NCBI RefSeq assembly: GCF_000981895.1
Contig: NZ_LATD01000053.1
Span: 1 to 50,484, forward strand
DNA length: 50,484 nucleotides
From: Streptomyces odonnellii
Lineage (GTDB): Bacteria; Actinomycetota; Actinomycetes; Streptomycetales; Streptomycetaceae
Reading direction: 5' to 3'
Positions 33,300 to 42,595 of the stretch are shown here, piece after piece; the stretch's first letter is position 1, and each line of letters begins with the position of its first letter. Position numbers and translations under genes: made by a program. The notes under the pieces were generated by a model. That model had not been told where the DNA came from, did no database searches, and saw nothing but the letters and a program-made list of their open reading frames with translations.

Positions 33300-33872
33300 C
33301 GGCGGACACGACGGGCGGGCGGCGCGGGGCGCCGGGCGGGGCGGGCATCGTGCGTGCTCGGGCCGTCGTGCGCGCTCGGTCGGTACGCACATGGTCGGCT
33401 GGTACGTACATGATCGGCGTGTGGGCCAAGGGCTCCCCGGGATCGGCCGGGCGGTCGGATGCGTAGGCGCGTGGGCGCGCGGCGGGGCGATGCCCCAGGG
33501 GCCGTTGCGGGCCCAGGGGCGCCTTGAGACGGTCCGATCCGGCCGAGTCTGACCCCGCTCGATCTGACTCGGTCCGGCTCGATCTGGCTTGCACAGGGCT
33601 TGACCGGCCCTGTCCGGAACGCCGCGCTGGGCCGTCCGGCGGCGGCCGGCCGACTGCCGAGGCCGACGGGACCGGCCCCGGGCGCGCCGTGGCTCCCAGC
33701 CGGTGCTGTGGCCTGCCGGGCGGCACCCGCGTACCGGCCGGAGCGGGCCGGGGGAACGCGTGCGGGGCGTTCACCCGGAATTCGTACCGCTGACGCCCCG
33801 AGGTGCCAGCCTCGGCCTCCTGGACCCTCGTCGCCTTACGGGGCGGCATCGCGCAAGGAGTGAGGTACGGGC
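33300..33872. other. 573-bp intergenic region without a visible gene
   Basis: It contains a 19-bp direct repeat of the type GGTACGyACATGrTCGGC (33382-33400 and 33401-33419) and a second short repeat CTCGATCTG around 33560-33590. Frames crossing it have poor codon bias and no ribosome binding sites. The last 15 bases give the ribosome binding site of the next gene. Confidence 0.5.
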
Positions 33873-34070
33873 ATGGAAAGTGGGCCGGCGATCTTCGCGG
33901 GGGCGACATTCGCGCTGTTCGGCGCCGGGCTGCTGCTGTGGACCGGGGTACGCGTGCTCCATCGCGCACCCGTCGCCCACGGAATACGGCCTGCGGCCTC
34001 CATCACGCTCGCGACACTCTCGGGCGTGGTCTTTCTCGCTCTCGGCGTGTGGTGCTTCGGTCGTGTCTGA
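33873..34070 (+). CDS. Small two-helix membrane protein
   Basis: 65 residues from ATG 33873, with AAGGAGTGAGG upstream. Two hydrophobic helices (about residues 6-26 and 43-62) are linked by a short basic loop (RVLHRAPVAHGIRP). GC3 bias is consistent with coding. Function unknown. It lies ahead of topA, separated by 376 bp. Confidence 0.72.
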   Translation: MESGPAIFAGATFALFGAGLLLWTGVRVLHRAPVAHGIRPAASITLATLSGVVFLALGVWCFGRV

Positions 34071-34309
34071 TCCCGGTTCTCCGAGCCGGACCGGAACCTC
34101 CGGGCCATGATCGAACAGGTGCGCGCAGACCGCCGCCAGGCGGCTCGACCTGCACCGGACGGGTTTCGGAGCCCCGCGACCGGGGCAGCTTGAAGCACCC
34201 CGGCGGAACCCTGGCCACCGGTTCCCGACGCGACGGGCCCGGGGGTCCGGGCGGCAGGAATGGCTGGAGTCGGGTTACCGTTCGAGTGGCCGTTGCGGGC
34301 TTTTGCCGT

Positions 34310-34340
34310 TTGACACGGGGGCGGGTTGTACCGTCACACT
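34310..34340 (+). promoter_or_regulatory. Possible topA promoter
   Basis: A perfect TTGACA (34310-34315) is followed by TACCGT after 13 bp or CACACT after 19 bp; neither spacing is optimal. The gap between 34071 and 34309 shows nothing else. Confidence 0.4.
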
Positions 34341-34393
34341 CCGCAGCGAAGCAGCGTCACCGCTGGGCCGTCCGCGCCCGGCCGTGCCGTACG

Positions 34394-34413
34394 CCCGTAC
34401 GGTGCCGTACGGG
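34394..34413 (+). promoter_or_regulatory. Hairpin in the topA leader
   Basis: CCCGTACGG and CCGTACGGG form a 9-bp stem separated by two bases, 33 nt before the topA start codon, so the RNA hairpin lies just upstream of the ribosome binding site. Confidence 0.55.
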
Positions 34414-34446
34414 CCCACCGAGCGTCGACCGGAGAGAAGAGCGAAG

Positions 34447-37275
34447 TTGTCCCCGACCAGCGAGACCGCACACGGCGGCCGCCGACTCGTCATCGTCGAG
34501 TCGCCTGCCAAGGCGAAGACGATCAAGGGCTACCTCGGCCCCGGCTATGTCGTCGAGGCGAGCGTCGGGCACATCCGCGACCTCCCGAACGGCGCCGCGG
34601 AGGTGCCCGAGAAGTACACCGGCGAGGTGCGCCGCCTCGGTGTGGACGTCGAACATGACTTCCAGCCGATCTATGTGGTCAACGCCGACAAGCGGGCTCA
34701 GGTCAGAAAGCTCAAGGAGCTGCTGGCCGAGTCCGACGAGCTGTACCTCGCCACCGATGAGGACCGCGAGGGCGAAGCCATCGCATGGCACCTCCAGGAA
34801 GTCCTCAAGCCCAAGGTCCCCGTCAAGCGGATGGTCTTCCACGAGATCACCAAGGACGCGATCAGGGCCGCCGTCGCCAACCCGCGTGAGCTGAACTCGC
34901 GCATGGTCGACGCGCAGGAGACCCGCCGCATCCTCGACAGGCTGTACGGCTACGAGGTCTCGCCGGTCCTGTGGAAAAAGGTCATGCGCGGCCTCTCCGC
35001 CGGCCGGGTGCAGTCCGTCGCCACCCGGCTCGTCGTCGAGCGGGAGCGCGAGCGCATCGCGTTCCGCTCCGCGGAGTACTGGGACCTGACCGGTACGTTC
35101 TCCACCGGCCGCGCCGGAGACGCCTCCGACCCGTCCTCGCTGGTCGCCCGGCTGAACGCGGTCGACGGCCGGCGTGTCGCCCAGGGCCGGGACTTCGGCC
35201 CGGACGGACAGCTCAAGACCCCCCAGGCGCTGCACCTCGACGAGGCCAACGCACGCGCGCTCGCCGCCGCCCTGGAGAACGCCTCCTTCTCGGTCCGCTC
35301 GGTCGAGTCCAAGCCGTACCGCCGCTCCCCGTACGCCCCGTTCCGTACGACGACCCTCCAGCAGGAGGCCTCGCGCAAGCTGGGCTTCGGGGCGAAGTCC
35401 ACGATGCAGGTCGCGCAGAAGCTGTACGAGAACGGCTTCATCACCTATATGCGTACGGACTCCACGACCCTCTCCGACACGGCGGTCTCGGCTGCTCGTG
35501 CGCAGGTCACGCAGTTGTACGGGGCGAGCTATCTGCCGGACAGGCCGCGCACGTACGCCGGCAAGGTCAAGAACGCGCAGGAGGCGCACGAGGCGATCCG
35601 GCCCTCGGGCGACCGTTTCCGTACACCCGCGGAGACGGGTCTGACCGGCGACCAGTTCAAGCTGTACGAGCTGATCTGGAAGCGGACCGTCGCCTCCCAG
35701 ATGAAGGACGCGGTCGGCAACAGCGTCACCGTCAAGATCGGCGGTACGTCGAGCGACGGCCGGGACGTGGAATTCTCCGCCTCCGGCAAGACGATCACCT
35801 TCCACGGCTTCATGAAGGCGTACGTGGAGGGCGCGGACGACCCGAACGCCGAGCTGGACGACCGCGAGCGCCGGCTGCCGCAGGTGGCCGAGGGCGACGC
35901 GCTCACCGCCGAAGAGCTGTCCGTCGACGGTCACGCGACCAAGCCTCCGGCCCGCTATACCGAAGCGTCGCTGGTCAAGGAGCTGGAAGAGCGCGAGATC
36001 GGTCGTCCGTCGACATACGCCTCGATCATCGGCACCATCCTCGACCGCGGCTATGTCTTCAAGAAGGGCACCGCGCTCGTCCCGTCCTTCCTGTCCTTCG
36101 CCGTGGTCAATCTGCTGGAGAAGCACTTCGGCCGGCTGGTCGACTACGACTTCACGGCCAAGATGGAGGACGACCTCGACCGCATCGCGCGGGGCGAGGC
36201 CCAGGCCGTGCCGTGGCTGAAGCGGTTCTACTTCGGCGAGGGCGACGACAACGCGGGGCTCGCGTCGGGCGCGGGCAACGGCGACGGAGACCACCTCGGC
36301 GGTCTCAAGGAGCTGGTCACGGACCTCGGCGCGATCGACGCGCGCGAGATCTCGTCCTTCCCCGTCGGCGAGGGCATCATGCTGCGCGTCGGCCGGTACG
36401 GGCCGTATGTCGAGCGCGGCGACAAGGACGAAGAGGGCCATCAGCGAGCCGATGTGCCGGAGGACCTGGCGCCCGACGAGCTGACCGTCCAGTACGCGGA
36501 GGAGCTGCTGGCCAAGCCGAGCGGCGATTTCGAACTGGGCGCGGATCCGGTGACGGGCCATCAGATCGTGGCGAAGGACGGCCGGTACGGGCCGTATGTC
36601 ACCGAGATCCTCCCGGACGGCACCCCGAAGACCGGCAAGAACGCGGTCAAGCCGCGTACCGCCTCGCTCTTCAAGTCCATGTCCCTGGATACGGTCACGC
36701 TCGACGACGCGCTCAGGCTGATGTCGCTCCCGCGGGTGGTCGGCAAGGACGCCGAGGGCGTTGAGATCACCGCGCAGAACGGGCGGTACGGCCCGTATCT
36801 CAAGAAGGGCACCGACTCGCGGTCGCTGGAGACCGAGGACCAGCTCTTCGGCATCACGCTGGACGAGGCGCTGGCGATCTACGCGCAGCCGAAGCAGCGC
36901 GGGCGGGCCGCGGCCAAGCCGCCGCTGAAGGAGCTGGGTACGGACCCGGTGAGCGAGCGGCCGGTGGTGGTGAAGGACGGGCGTTTCGGGCCGTACGTCA
37001 CCGACGGCGAGACGAACGCGACCTTGCGGACCGGAGACAGCGTCGAGGAGATCACTCCGGAGCGCGGGTACGAACTGCTCGCGGAGAAGCGCGCCAAGGG
37101 GCCGGCCAAGAAGACCGCGAAGAAGACGGCCAAGACTGCGGCGAAGAAGGCTCCGGTCAAGAAGGCGACGACGGCGAAGAAGGCCGCCGCGAAGACGACG
37201 GCGTCGAAGACCGCGTCGGCGGCCAAGAAGACGGCGTCCTCGAAGGCGGCGGCGTCGGCGAAGACGGACGAGTGA
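34447..37275 (+). CDS. topA: DNA topoisomerase I
   Basis: 942 residues from TTG 34447, preceded by GGAGAGAAGAGCGAAG. This start gives the usual Streptomyces N-terminus (SPTSETA..GGRRLVIVESPAKAKT); the frame opens earlier at 34303 without support. Toprim motifs are VESPAKAKT and DEDREGEAIAWH; catalytic Tyr334 lies in FITYMRTDS. Instead of zinc ribbons, the C-terminal half has at least four actinobacterial repeats containing GRYGPYV or GRFGPYV (about residues 645, 710, 780 and 845). A Lys/Ala-rich tail (PAKKTAKKTAKTAAKK...) of about 60 residues ends the protein, which in Streptomyces supports processivity. It relaxes negative supercoils. Confidence 0.96.
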   Translation: MSPTSETAHGGRRLVIVESPAKAKTIKGYLGPGYVVEASVGHIRDLPNGAAEVPEKYTGEVRRLGVDVEHDFQPIYVVNADKRAQVRKLKELLAESDELYLATDEDREGEAIAWHLQEVLKPKVPVKRMVFHEITKDAIRAAVANPRELNSRMVDAQETRRILDRLYGYEVSPVLWKKVMRGLSAGRVQSVATRLVVERERERIAFRSAEYWDLTGTFSTGRAGDASDPSSLVARLNAVDGRRVAQGRDFGPDGQLKTPQALHLDEANARALAAALENASFSVRSVESKPYRRSPYAPFRTTTLQQEASRKLGFGAKSTMQVAQKLYENGFITYMRTDSTTLSDTAVSAARAQVTQLYGASYLPDRPRTYAGKVKNAQEAHEAIRPSGDRFRTPAETGLTGDQFKLYELIWKRTVASQMKDAVGNSVTVKIGGTSSDGRDVEFSASGKTITFHGFMKAYVEGADDPNAELDDRERRLPQVAEGDALTAEELSVDGHATKPPARYTEASLVKELEEREIGRPSTYASIIGTILDRGYVFKKGTALVPSFLSFAVVNLLEKHFGRLVDYDFTAKMEDDLDRIARGEAQAVPWLKRFYFGEGDDNAGLASGAGNGDGDHLGGLKELVTDLGAIDAREISSFPVGEGIMLRVGRYGPYVERGDKDEEGHQRADVPEDLAPDELTVQYAEELLAKPSGDFELGADPVTGHQIVAKDGRYGPYVTEILPDGTPKTGKNAVKPRTASLFKSMSLDTVTLDDALRLMSLPRVVGKDAEGVEITAQNGRYGPYLKKGTDSRSLETEDQLFGITLDEALAIYAQPKQRGRAAAKPPLKELGTDPVSERPVVVKDGRFGPYVTDGETNATLRTGDSVEEITPERGYELLAEKRAKGPAKKTAKKTAKTAAKKAPVKKATTAKKAAAKTTASKTASAAKKTASSKAAASAKTDE

Positions 37276-37352
37276 CGGACCGGGAACGGTAGGGCGCGCG
37301 CCGGCTGATTGCGGTGCGTGGGTGGCTGGTTGGCCGCGGTGCGGCTGACCGC

Positions 37353-37432
37353 GGTGCGGTTCGTTCACGGTGCGGTTCGTTCACGGTGCGGTTCGTTCAC
37401 GGTGCGGTTCGTTCACGGTGCGGTTCGTTCAT
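37353..37432 (+). repeat. Five tandem copies of a 16-bp unit
   Basis: The unit GGTGCGGTTCGTTCAC is repeated without interruption at 37353, 37369, 37385 and 37401; the fifth copy at 37417 ends in T. It lies between topA and the tmk fusion gene. Since 16 is not a multiple of 3, it is unlikely to be coding. The rest of the 37276-37571 gap holds no gene. Confidence 0.9.
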
Positions 37433-37559
37433 GGGGCGGCACGGCGCGGTTCGTGCGGGAGCCTGGTCGGCGGCGGGCGGTCCGCGTTGTTCCGGGTTGC
37501 CGGGCGCGATGGGCGCCCGCATGTTCGGACGGGGACACCAGGGAGTCAACAGCTCCCGA

Positions 37560-37565
37560 TAGGCT
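37560..37565 (+). promoter_or_regulatory. -10 element for leaderless tmk mRNA
   Basis: TAGGCT followed by GGCCGA and then ATG 37572; the 15-base pattern is the same as at nth apart from A/G at the start codon. Confidence 0.55.
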
Positions 37566-37571
37566 GGCCGA

Positions 37572-40500
37572 ATGACGCGAGCCGAGCAGCCAACGGTCGT
37601 GAGCCCCACCTCCGACTCCGACGCACTTGCCGCAGACTCACGAGAGCGTGCCGTGCGATCTCTGCTGCGCCTTCCTCCGCTGAGGCGGTTGTGGGGCGCG
37701 CAGTTCGCCGGCGGCGTCGGCGACGTACTCGCCGTACTCGTGCTTCTGCTGCTGTCGTTGCAGGCGGCGATCGCCGAGGGCTCGTTCGGAGCGGGATACC
37801 GGGGCGCGGCGTTCGCCGTCGCGGCGGTGTTCGGCGCCCGGGTTCTCGCGACGCTGCTGTTCGGGGCGGTCCTGCTCGGGCCGCTGTCGTCGCTGGTCGA
37901 GCCGGGCAGTGGCGTACGGTCCGCACGGTCTGCGCCCAAGGCCGTGGCAGCGCCTGTGGACGAGGCGGCCGGCGGGGCGGGTGACGCGCCCAAGAAGCGG
38001 GCCAAGCAGGCCAAGCAGGCCAAGGACGGTGGGCCGCTGGACCGCCGCTGGACGATGATCGTCGCGGATGTGCTCCGCCTTGTGCTGCTCATCATCGCGC
38101 CGCTGTGGCTCGACTGGTCGCCGGACCGCGCGCTCCCGATCCTTCTCAGTACCGTCTTCGTGCTGGGGGTCGCCGAGCGGTTCTGGACGGTCTCCAAGGA
38201 GAGCGCCGCGCCGGCCCTGCTGCCGGCCCCGCCGCTGGAAGGCGCCGCGGTACGGCCGCTGCCCGACCACCTCGACGCGCTGCGCCGGCTCTCCCTCCGT
38301 ACGACGTTCGCCTCGGTGCCCGTCGCGGCGGCGGTCCTGCTGGTGGCCACGCTGGTCGCCGGCCTGATCGGCGCGGGCGTCGACTGGTTCTCGCTGCATC
38401 AGGCGGCGCTCGGCTCGTATGTCGCGGCGGGGCTGTTCGCCGCGTCCGTGTCCACGCTGTACTTCCTGGAGCTGCCGGACGGGCATACGCCCCGGCCGCG
38501 GTCGCCGCTCGAAGGGCTGCGGCGGCCGTCCGCGGTGGGCGGTGCCGGTGCCGGTACGGGTGTCGGCGCGGGCGCCGACGGTGCTGACGGCGGCGGTGCT
38601 GGTGGCGCCGGCGGCAGTGGTGGCGGCCGGGACAAGGGGCGTACGGGAGCGCTGCCTCTGCTGGTCCTCGCCTGCGGCGCGATCGCGGCGGCCATCGCGT
38701 CCGCCGTGGCCGTCGCCGTACTGCACGCCAAGGACCTCGGCGGCGGTCCTGTCGCCTTCGCTCTGCTGGTCCTCGCCCTGACCGGTGGTACGGCACTGGG
38801 CATCCGCGGCGCCGCGAAGGTGCTGCCCTCGCTGTCGCGGCGGCGTCTGTTCGCGCTGGCGATCGCGGTCACCGGTATCGCGTTGCTGGCCATGGGGCTG
38901 GTGCCGGACACGGCGACTGTGGTGTTCCTCGCGCTGTTCGCGGGCATCACGGCCGGGGTCGTGGCGAGTACTGGCCACGCGCTTATCGACCTGGAGGCGG
39001 AGGAGTACCGTCGTAATCGAGTCACCGAACACCTGCAAGCCGTCGTAAGGGTCTTTGTCGCACTCGGCGTGGTTGTCGCCCCCCTCGTCGCCGCGGCCAT
39101 CGGCCCGCACCGCCTCGCCAATGGAACCTTTGTCTTCGCGCACGACGGCGCGGCCTTCACGCTGATGCTGGTAGGCGCGCTGTTGCTCCCGGTCGCGGCG
39201 GTCGTCCTGGCCAAGACGGACGACCGTTCAGGGGTGCCGCTGCGTCGTGACCTCCGCGACGCGCTGCGCGGTGGCGCCGATCCGGCGCAGGCTCCCGCCA
39301 AGAGCGGCTTCTTCCTCGCGGTCGAGGGAGGAGACGGCGCCGGCAAGTCGACCCAGGTCGAGGCGCTGGCGGAATGGATCCGTGCCAAGGGCCACGAAGT
39401 GGTGGTCACCCGCGAGCCAGGAGCCACGCCCGTCGGCAAGCGCCTGCGCTCGATCCTGCTGGATGTGTCGAGCGGAGGTCTGTCGAACCGCGCGGAGGCG
39501 CTGCTGTACGCGGCCGACCGCGCCGAGCATGTCGACTCCGTCGTGCGCCCCGCCCTGGAGCGCGGCGCGATCGTCATCTCGGACCGCTATATCGACTCGT
39601 CCGTGGCGTATCAGGGCGCGGGGCGCGATCTCTCGCCGACCGAGATCGCCCGTATCTCGCGCTGGGCGACGGACGGGCTCGTACCGCACCTGACCGTGCT
39701 GCTCGATGTCTCGCCGGAAACGGCACGCGAGCGGTTCACGGAGGCGCCGGACCGGCTGGAGTCCGAGCCGGCCGAGTTCCACCAGCGGGTACGGTCGGGT
39801 TTCCTGACCCTGGCCGCCGCCGACCCGGGTCGGTATCTGGTCGTCGACGCCGCTCAGGAGCCCGAGGCGGTCACCACGGTCGTACGGCACCGGCTCGACC
39901 AGATGCTGCCGCTCTCCGAGGCCGAGGTGAAGGCCCAGGAGGAGGCGCGGAAGGCCGCCATCGAGGAGGCCCGGCGCAGGGCGGAGGAAGAGGCCGCGCG
40001 CAAGGCCGAGGAGGAGCGGCTGGAGCGCGAACGCCAGGCGCAGCTCGCCAAGCTCCGCGCCGAGGAGGAGGAGCGCAAGCGCCGCGAGCTGGAGGAGGAG
40101 CGGCAGCGCGAGGCCGAGCGGCAGGCGGAGGAGGCCAGGCAGCGTGCCGAGGAGGCGCGGCGGCTGGCCGAGGAGGAGCGCAAGCGGCGGGAGGCCGAGG
40201 AGCGGGCGTACGAAGCGGAGCAGGCGCGTCTCAGGCGGCAGGCCCAGGAAGAGGCGAGGCTGCGCGCGGAGGCCGAGGAGCGGCGCCGTGAGAAGCAGCG
40301 CAGGGCGGAGGAGTCGCTGCTCCGGGCCGAGGAGGCACGGAGGCTGGCGGAGGAGGCAGAGGCTTCGTCGGCCGGGGGCGCCGGAGGTAGTGGTGGCGCT
40401 GGAGGTGGCGGAACCGGTGGGCCTGGTGCGGCCGCCGGGAGCGCCGGGGCTTCGGGTGCGTCTGCCGGCTCCGGGATTTCGCCGATTTCGCCGAATGAGA

Positions 40501-41018
40501 TCACGGTGCCCACGCGCCTCGTGAAGCAGCCGCTTGCCTCGGACGACGTGACGCAGGAAGTTCCGGCGGTACGGCCGCCGGATCTGTGGAAAAGGGATGT
40601 GCCGGACGCCGAGGAGACGGCGGTCATCCCGCAGGTGCCGGAGCGGCCCGAGCGTCCCGAGCGGCCCGAAGTGCCTAGCTGGGCACGTAAGGCCGACGAG
40701 ACGGCGGTGCTTCCGGCGGTCCAGCCCGAGCAGCCCGTACGGGACGCCGATCCGGCCGACCGGGTGCCGCAGGGATTCTTCCGTGAGGACGAACCCGCTC
40801 CGCGCGGGGACGGCGGCAATGAACGTACGCGGGAGCTGCCGCAGTTCGACCCGCAGGACAGTGCGGTACGGGAGCCGGAGCCGCCGTCGGAGCGCCCGCG
40901 TCGGCGTTCGGACTGGGCGGAGGAGACACCGCTCGACGATCTTCCGAGCCTGGCGGACGAACTGCTCGGCCCGCGCGAGGACGACGACGAGCCCGACAGC
41001 AGGCGCCGTCGCCGGTAG
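37572..41018 (+). CDS. tmk: MFS-like membrane protein fused to thymidylate kinase, with coiled-coil tail
   Basis: 1148 residues. Residues 1 to about 560 form a polytopic membrane domain resembling a major-facilitator carrier, with Ala/Gly-rich and Lys-rich cytoplasmic loops. Residues about 577-780 are a complete thymidylate kinase: P-loop EGGDGAGKST, REPG, and ISDRYIDSSVAYQG. It phosphorylates dTMP to dTDP. Residues about 785-935 are a long Glu/Arg/Ala coiled coil, followed by a Gly-rich hinge (about 936-966) and an acidic, Pro-rich tail. ATG 37572 fits a leaderless transcript. Fusions of this type occur in Streptomyces; what the membrane part carries is unknown. Confidence 0.9.
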   Translation: MTRAEQPTVVSPTSDSDALAADSRERAVRSLLRLPPLRRLWGAQFAGGVGDVLAVLVLLLLSLQAAIAEGSFGAGYRGAAFAVAAVFGARVLATLLFGAVLLGPLSSLVEPGSGVRSARSAPKAVAAPVDEAAGGAGDAPKKRAKQAKQAKDGGPLDRRWTMIVADVLRLVLLIIAPLWLDWSPDRALPILLSTVFVLGVAERFWTVSKESAAPALLPAPPLEGAAVRPLPDHLDALRRLSLRTTFASVPVAAAVLLVATLVAGLIGAGVDWFSLHQAALGSYVAAGLFAASVSTLYFLELPDGHTPRPRSPLEGLRRPSAVGGAGAGTGVGAGADGADGGGAGGAGGSGGGRDKGRTGALPLLVLACGAIAAAIASAVAVAVLHAKDLGGGPVAFALLVLALTGGTALGIRGAAKVLPSLSRRRLFALAIAVTGIALLAMGLVPDTATVVFLALFAGITAGVVASTGHALIDLEAEEYRRNRVTEHLQAVVRVFVALGVVVAPLVAAAIGPHRLANGTFVFAHDGAAFTLMLVGALLLPVAAVVLAKTDDRSGVPLRRDLRDALRGGADPAQAPAKSGFFLAVEGGDGAGKSTQVEALAEWIRAKGHEVVVTREPGATPVGKRLRSILLDVSSGGLSNRAEALLYAADRAEHVDSVVRPALERGAIVISDRYIDSSVAYQGAGRDLSPTEIARISRWATDGLVPHLTVLLDVSPETARERFTEAPDRLESEPAEFHQRVRSGFLTLAAADPGRYLVVDAAQEPEAVTTVVRHRLDQMLPLSEAEVKAQEEARKAAIEEARRRAEEEAARKAEEERLERERQAQLAKLRAEEEERKRRELEEERQREAERQAEEARQRAEEARRLAEEERKRREAEERAYEAEQARLRRQAQEEARLRAEAEERRREKQRRAEESLLRAEEARRLAEEAEASSAGGAGGSGGAGGGGTGGPGAAAGSAGASGASAGSGISPISPNEITVPTRLVKQPLASDDVTQEVPAVRPPDLWKRDVPDAEETAVIPQVPERPERPERPEVPSWARKADETAVLPAVQPEQPVRDADPADRVPQGFFREDEPAPRGDGGNERTRELPQFDPQDSAVREPEPPSERPRRRSDWAEETPLDDLPSLADELLGPREDDDEPDSRRRRR

Positions 41019-41143
41019 GTCGATGCCGGCCGGGGTAGGTCGATGCCAGCCGGCTGGTCCGTGCTGGCTCCGGCCGGCCCTGCTGGATTCGGGTGGTGTG
41101 GCCGCGGCTCGGTGCTGAGTGTTCGAGTGGCGTGTTCGCGCCG

Positions 41144-41174
41144 GTGGGGCCGGGCTGTCAGACCCCGGCCCCAC
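41144..41174 (+). terminator. Terminator after the tmk fusion gene
   Basis: GTGGGGCCGGG (41144-41154) pairs with CCCGGCCCCAC (41164-41174), loop of 9 nt. A direct repeat of GGTAGGTCGATGCC lies before it at about 41016-41047. Confidence 0.8.
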
Positions 41175-41256
41175 AATGGATTCCGATCCGTACGCGCAGA
41201 ACGGCCGTACGCGCAGAACAGCAGGGCAGCAGACGGTAAGGAGGCGGTGACGGCGT

Positions 41257-42462
41257 ATGACCGTATGGGAAGACCTGGTCGGGCAGGACCGCGTTCACGC
41301 GGCGCTGTCCGCCGCCGCCCGTGACGCGGACGCGCTCGTGACCGCGGACGCCTCGGGCACCCCTCCGCCGGAGGCGTCGAAGATGACGCACGCGTGGCTG
41401 TTCACCGGACCGCCGGGGTCGGGCCGTTCCACCGCGGCCCGCGCCTTCGCCGCAGCTCTCCAGTGCGTGAGCCCGGACCGTGCGCTGGGTGGTGAGCCGG
41501 GCTGCGGGTTCTGCGACGGGTGTCACACGAGCCTGATCGGCACGCACGCCGACGTCGAGGTGATCCGTACCGACCTGCTGTCCATCGGCGTCAAGGAAAC
41601 CCGCGAGCTGGTGCGCCGCGCCCAGCTCTCCCCGGCCGTGGGCCGCTGGCAGGTCATCGTGCTGGAGGACGCCGACCGCCTCACCGAGGGCGCGGGCAAT
41701 GTGCTGCTGAAGGCGGTGGAGGAGCCGGCGCCCCGTACGGTCTGGCTGCTCTGCGCGCCCTCGCTGGAGGACGTGCTGCCCACCATCCGCTCGCGCTGCC
41801 GTCATCTCACACTGCGTACCCCACCGGTGGAAGCCGTCGCCGATGTCCTGATACGGCGCGACGGCATCGAGCCCGAAGCGGCCCATGCCGCCGCCCGTGC
41901 CACCCAGGGACACATCGGCCGCGCCCGTCGGCTCGCCACCGACGAACGGGCCCGCGCCCGCCGCGCCGCCGTTCTCAAGCTGCCGCTGCGCGTGGACGAC
42001 ATGGGCGGCTGCCTCAAGGCGGCGCAGGAGCTGATCGACTCCGCGACGGAGGACGCCAAGCAGGTCGCCGAGGATGTGGACGCCAAGGAGACCGAGGACA
42101 TGAAGGCCGCACTCGGCGCCTCGGCGGGCGGCCGGATGCCCCGGGGCACGGCGGGGGTGATGAAGGAGCTGGCCGACCGCCAGAAGCGGCGCTCCACCCG
42201 TACGCAGCGGGACAGTCTCGATCTCGCCCTCACCGAGCTGACCGGGTTCTACCGCGATGTGCTGGCGCTCCAGTTCGGCTCGCGGATCGCGCTCGCCAAC
42301 GGGGACATACAGGACGCGCTGGACCGGGTCGCCCGCGCCTCGACGCCGGAGCGGACCCTGCGCCGGATAGAGGCGATCGCGGCCTGCCGCGAGGCGCTGG
42401 ACCGCAATGTGGCGCCGCTGCTGGCGGTGGAGGCGATGGCGGTGTCGCTGCGCGCGGGCTGA
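41257..42462 (+). CDS. holB: DNA polymerase III delta-prime subunit
   Basis: 401 residues of the AAA+ clamp-loader family. The P-loop is GPPGSGRST (about 51-59), with Arg in place of Lys, as expected for the ATPase-inactive delta-prime subunit. The zinc module has Cys in CVSPDRALGGEPGCGFCDGC. The SRC arginine-finger motif is in TIRSRCRHL. The protein works with tau/gamma and delta to load the sliding clamp. ATG 41257 lies 12 nt after AAGGAGG. It follows tmk, an association common in bacteria. Confidence 0.92.
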   Translation: MTVWEDLVGQDRVHAALSAAARDADALVTADASGTPPPEASKMTHAWLFTGPPGSGRSTAARAFAAALQCVSPDRALGGEPGCGFCDGCHTSLIGTHADVEVIRTDLLSIGVKETRELVRRAQLSPAVGRWQVIVLEDADRLTEGAGNVLLKAVEEPAPRTVWLLCAPSLEDVLPTIRSRCRHLTLRTPPVEAVADVLIRRDGIEPEAAHAAARATQGHIGRARRLATDERARARRAAVLKLPLRVDDMGGCLKAAQELIDSATEDAKQVAEDVDAKETEDMKAALGASAGGRMPRGTAGVMKELADRQKRRSTRTQRDSLDLALTELTGFYRDVLALQFGSRIALANGDIQDALDRVARASTPERTLRRIEAIAACREALDRNVAPLLAVEAMAVSLRAG

Positions 42463-42583
42463 TGGGGCACGGGAGGCAGCGGGGGCGTGCGGAGCCGGCA
42501 GGGCATGTGACGGGGCACGCGGGCCGATGAGCGGTCTATTCACCCGTACGAGTACCGACAGGCGGCGTACGCCATCCGGCGGC

Positions 42584-42589
42584 TAGGCT
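42584..42589 (+). promoter_or_regulatory. -10 element for leaderless peptidase mRNA
   Basis: TAGGCT, six bases (CCCGGA), then ATG 42596. No Shine-Dalgarno sequence precedes the ATG. Confidence 0.55.
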
Positions 42590-42595
42590 CCCGGA

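Noticed and set aside
37353..37432. CRISPR array at the 16-bp repeat
   Set aside because: Units are directly adjacent with no spacers, and there are no cas genes in the window.
37638..39577. Long minus-strand frames opposite the tmk fusion gene
   Set aside because: Arg/Gln/Gly-rich antisense shadows of the highly biased coding strand.
41410..41440. Broken ATPase site in the delta-prime subunit (Arg for Lys in the P-loop)
   Set aside because: Loss of ATPase function is normal for delta-prime subunits, so it is not an anomaly.
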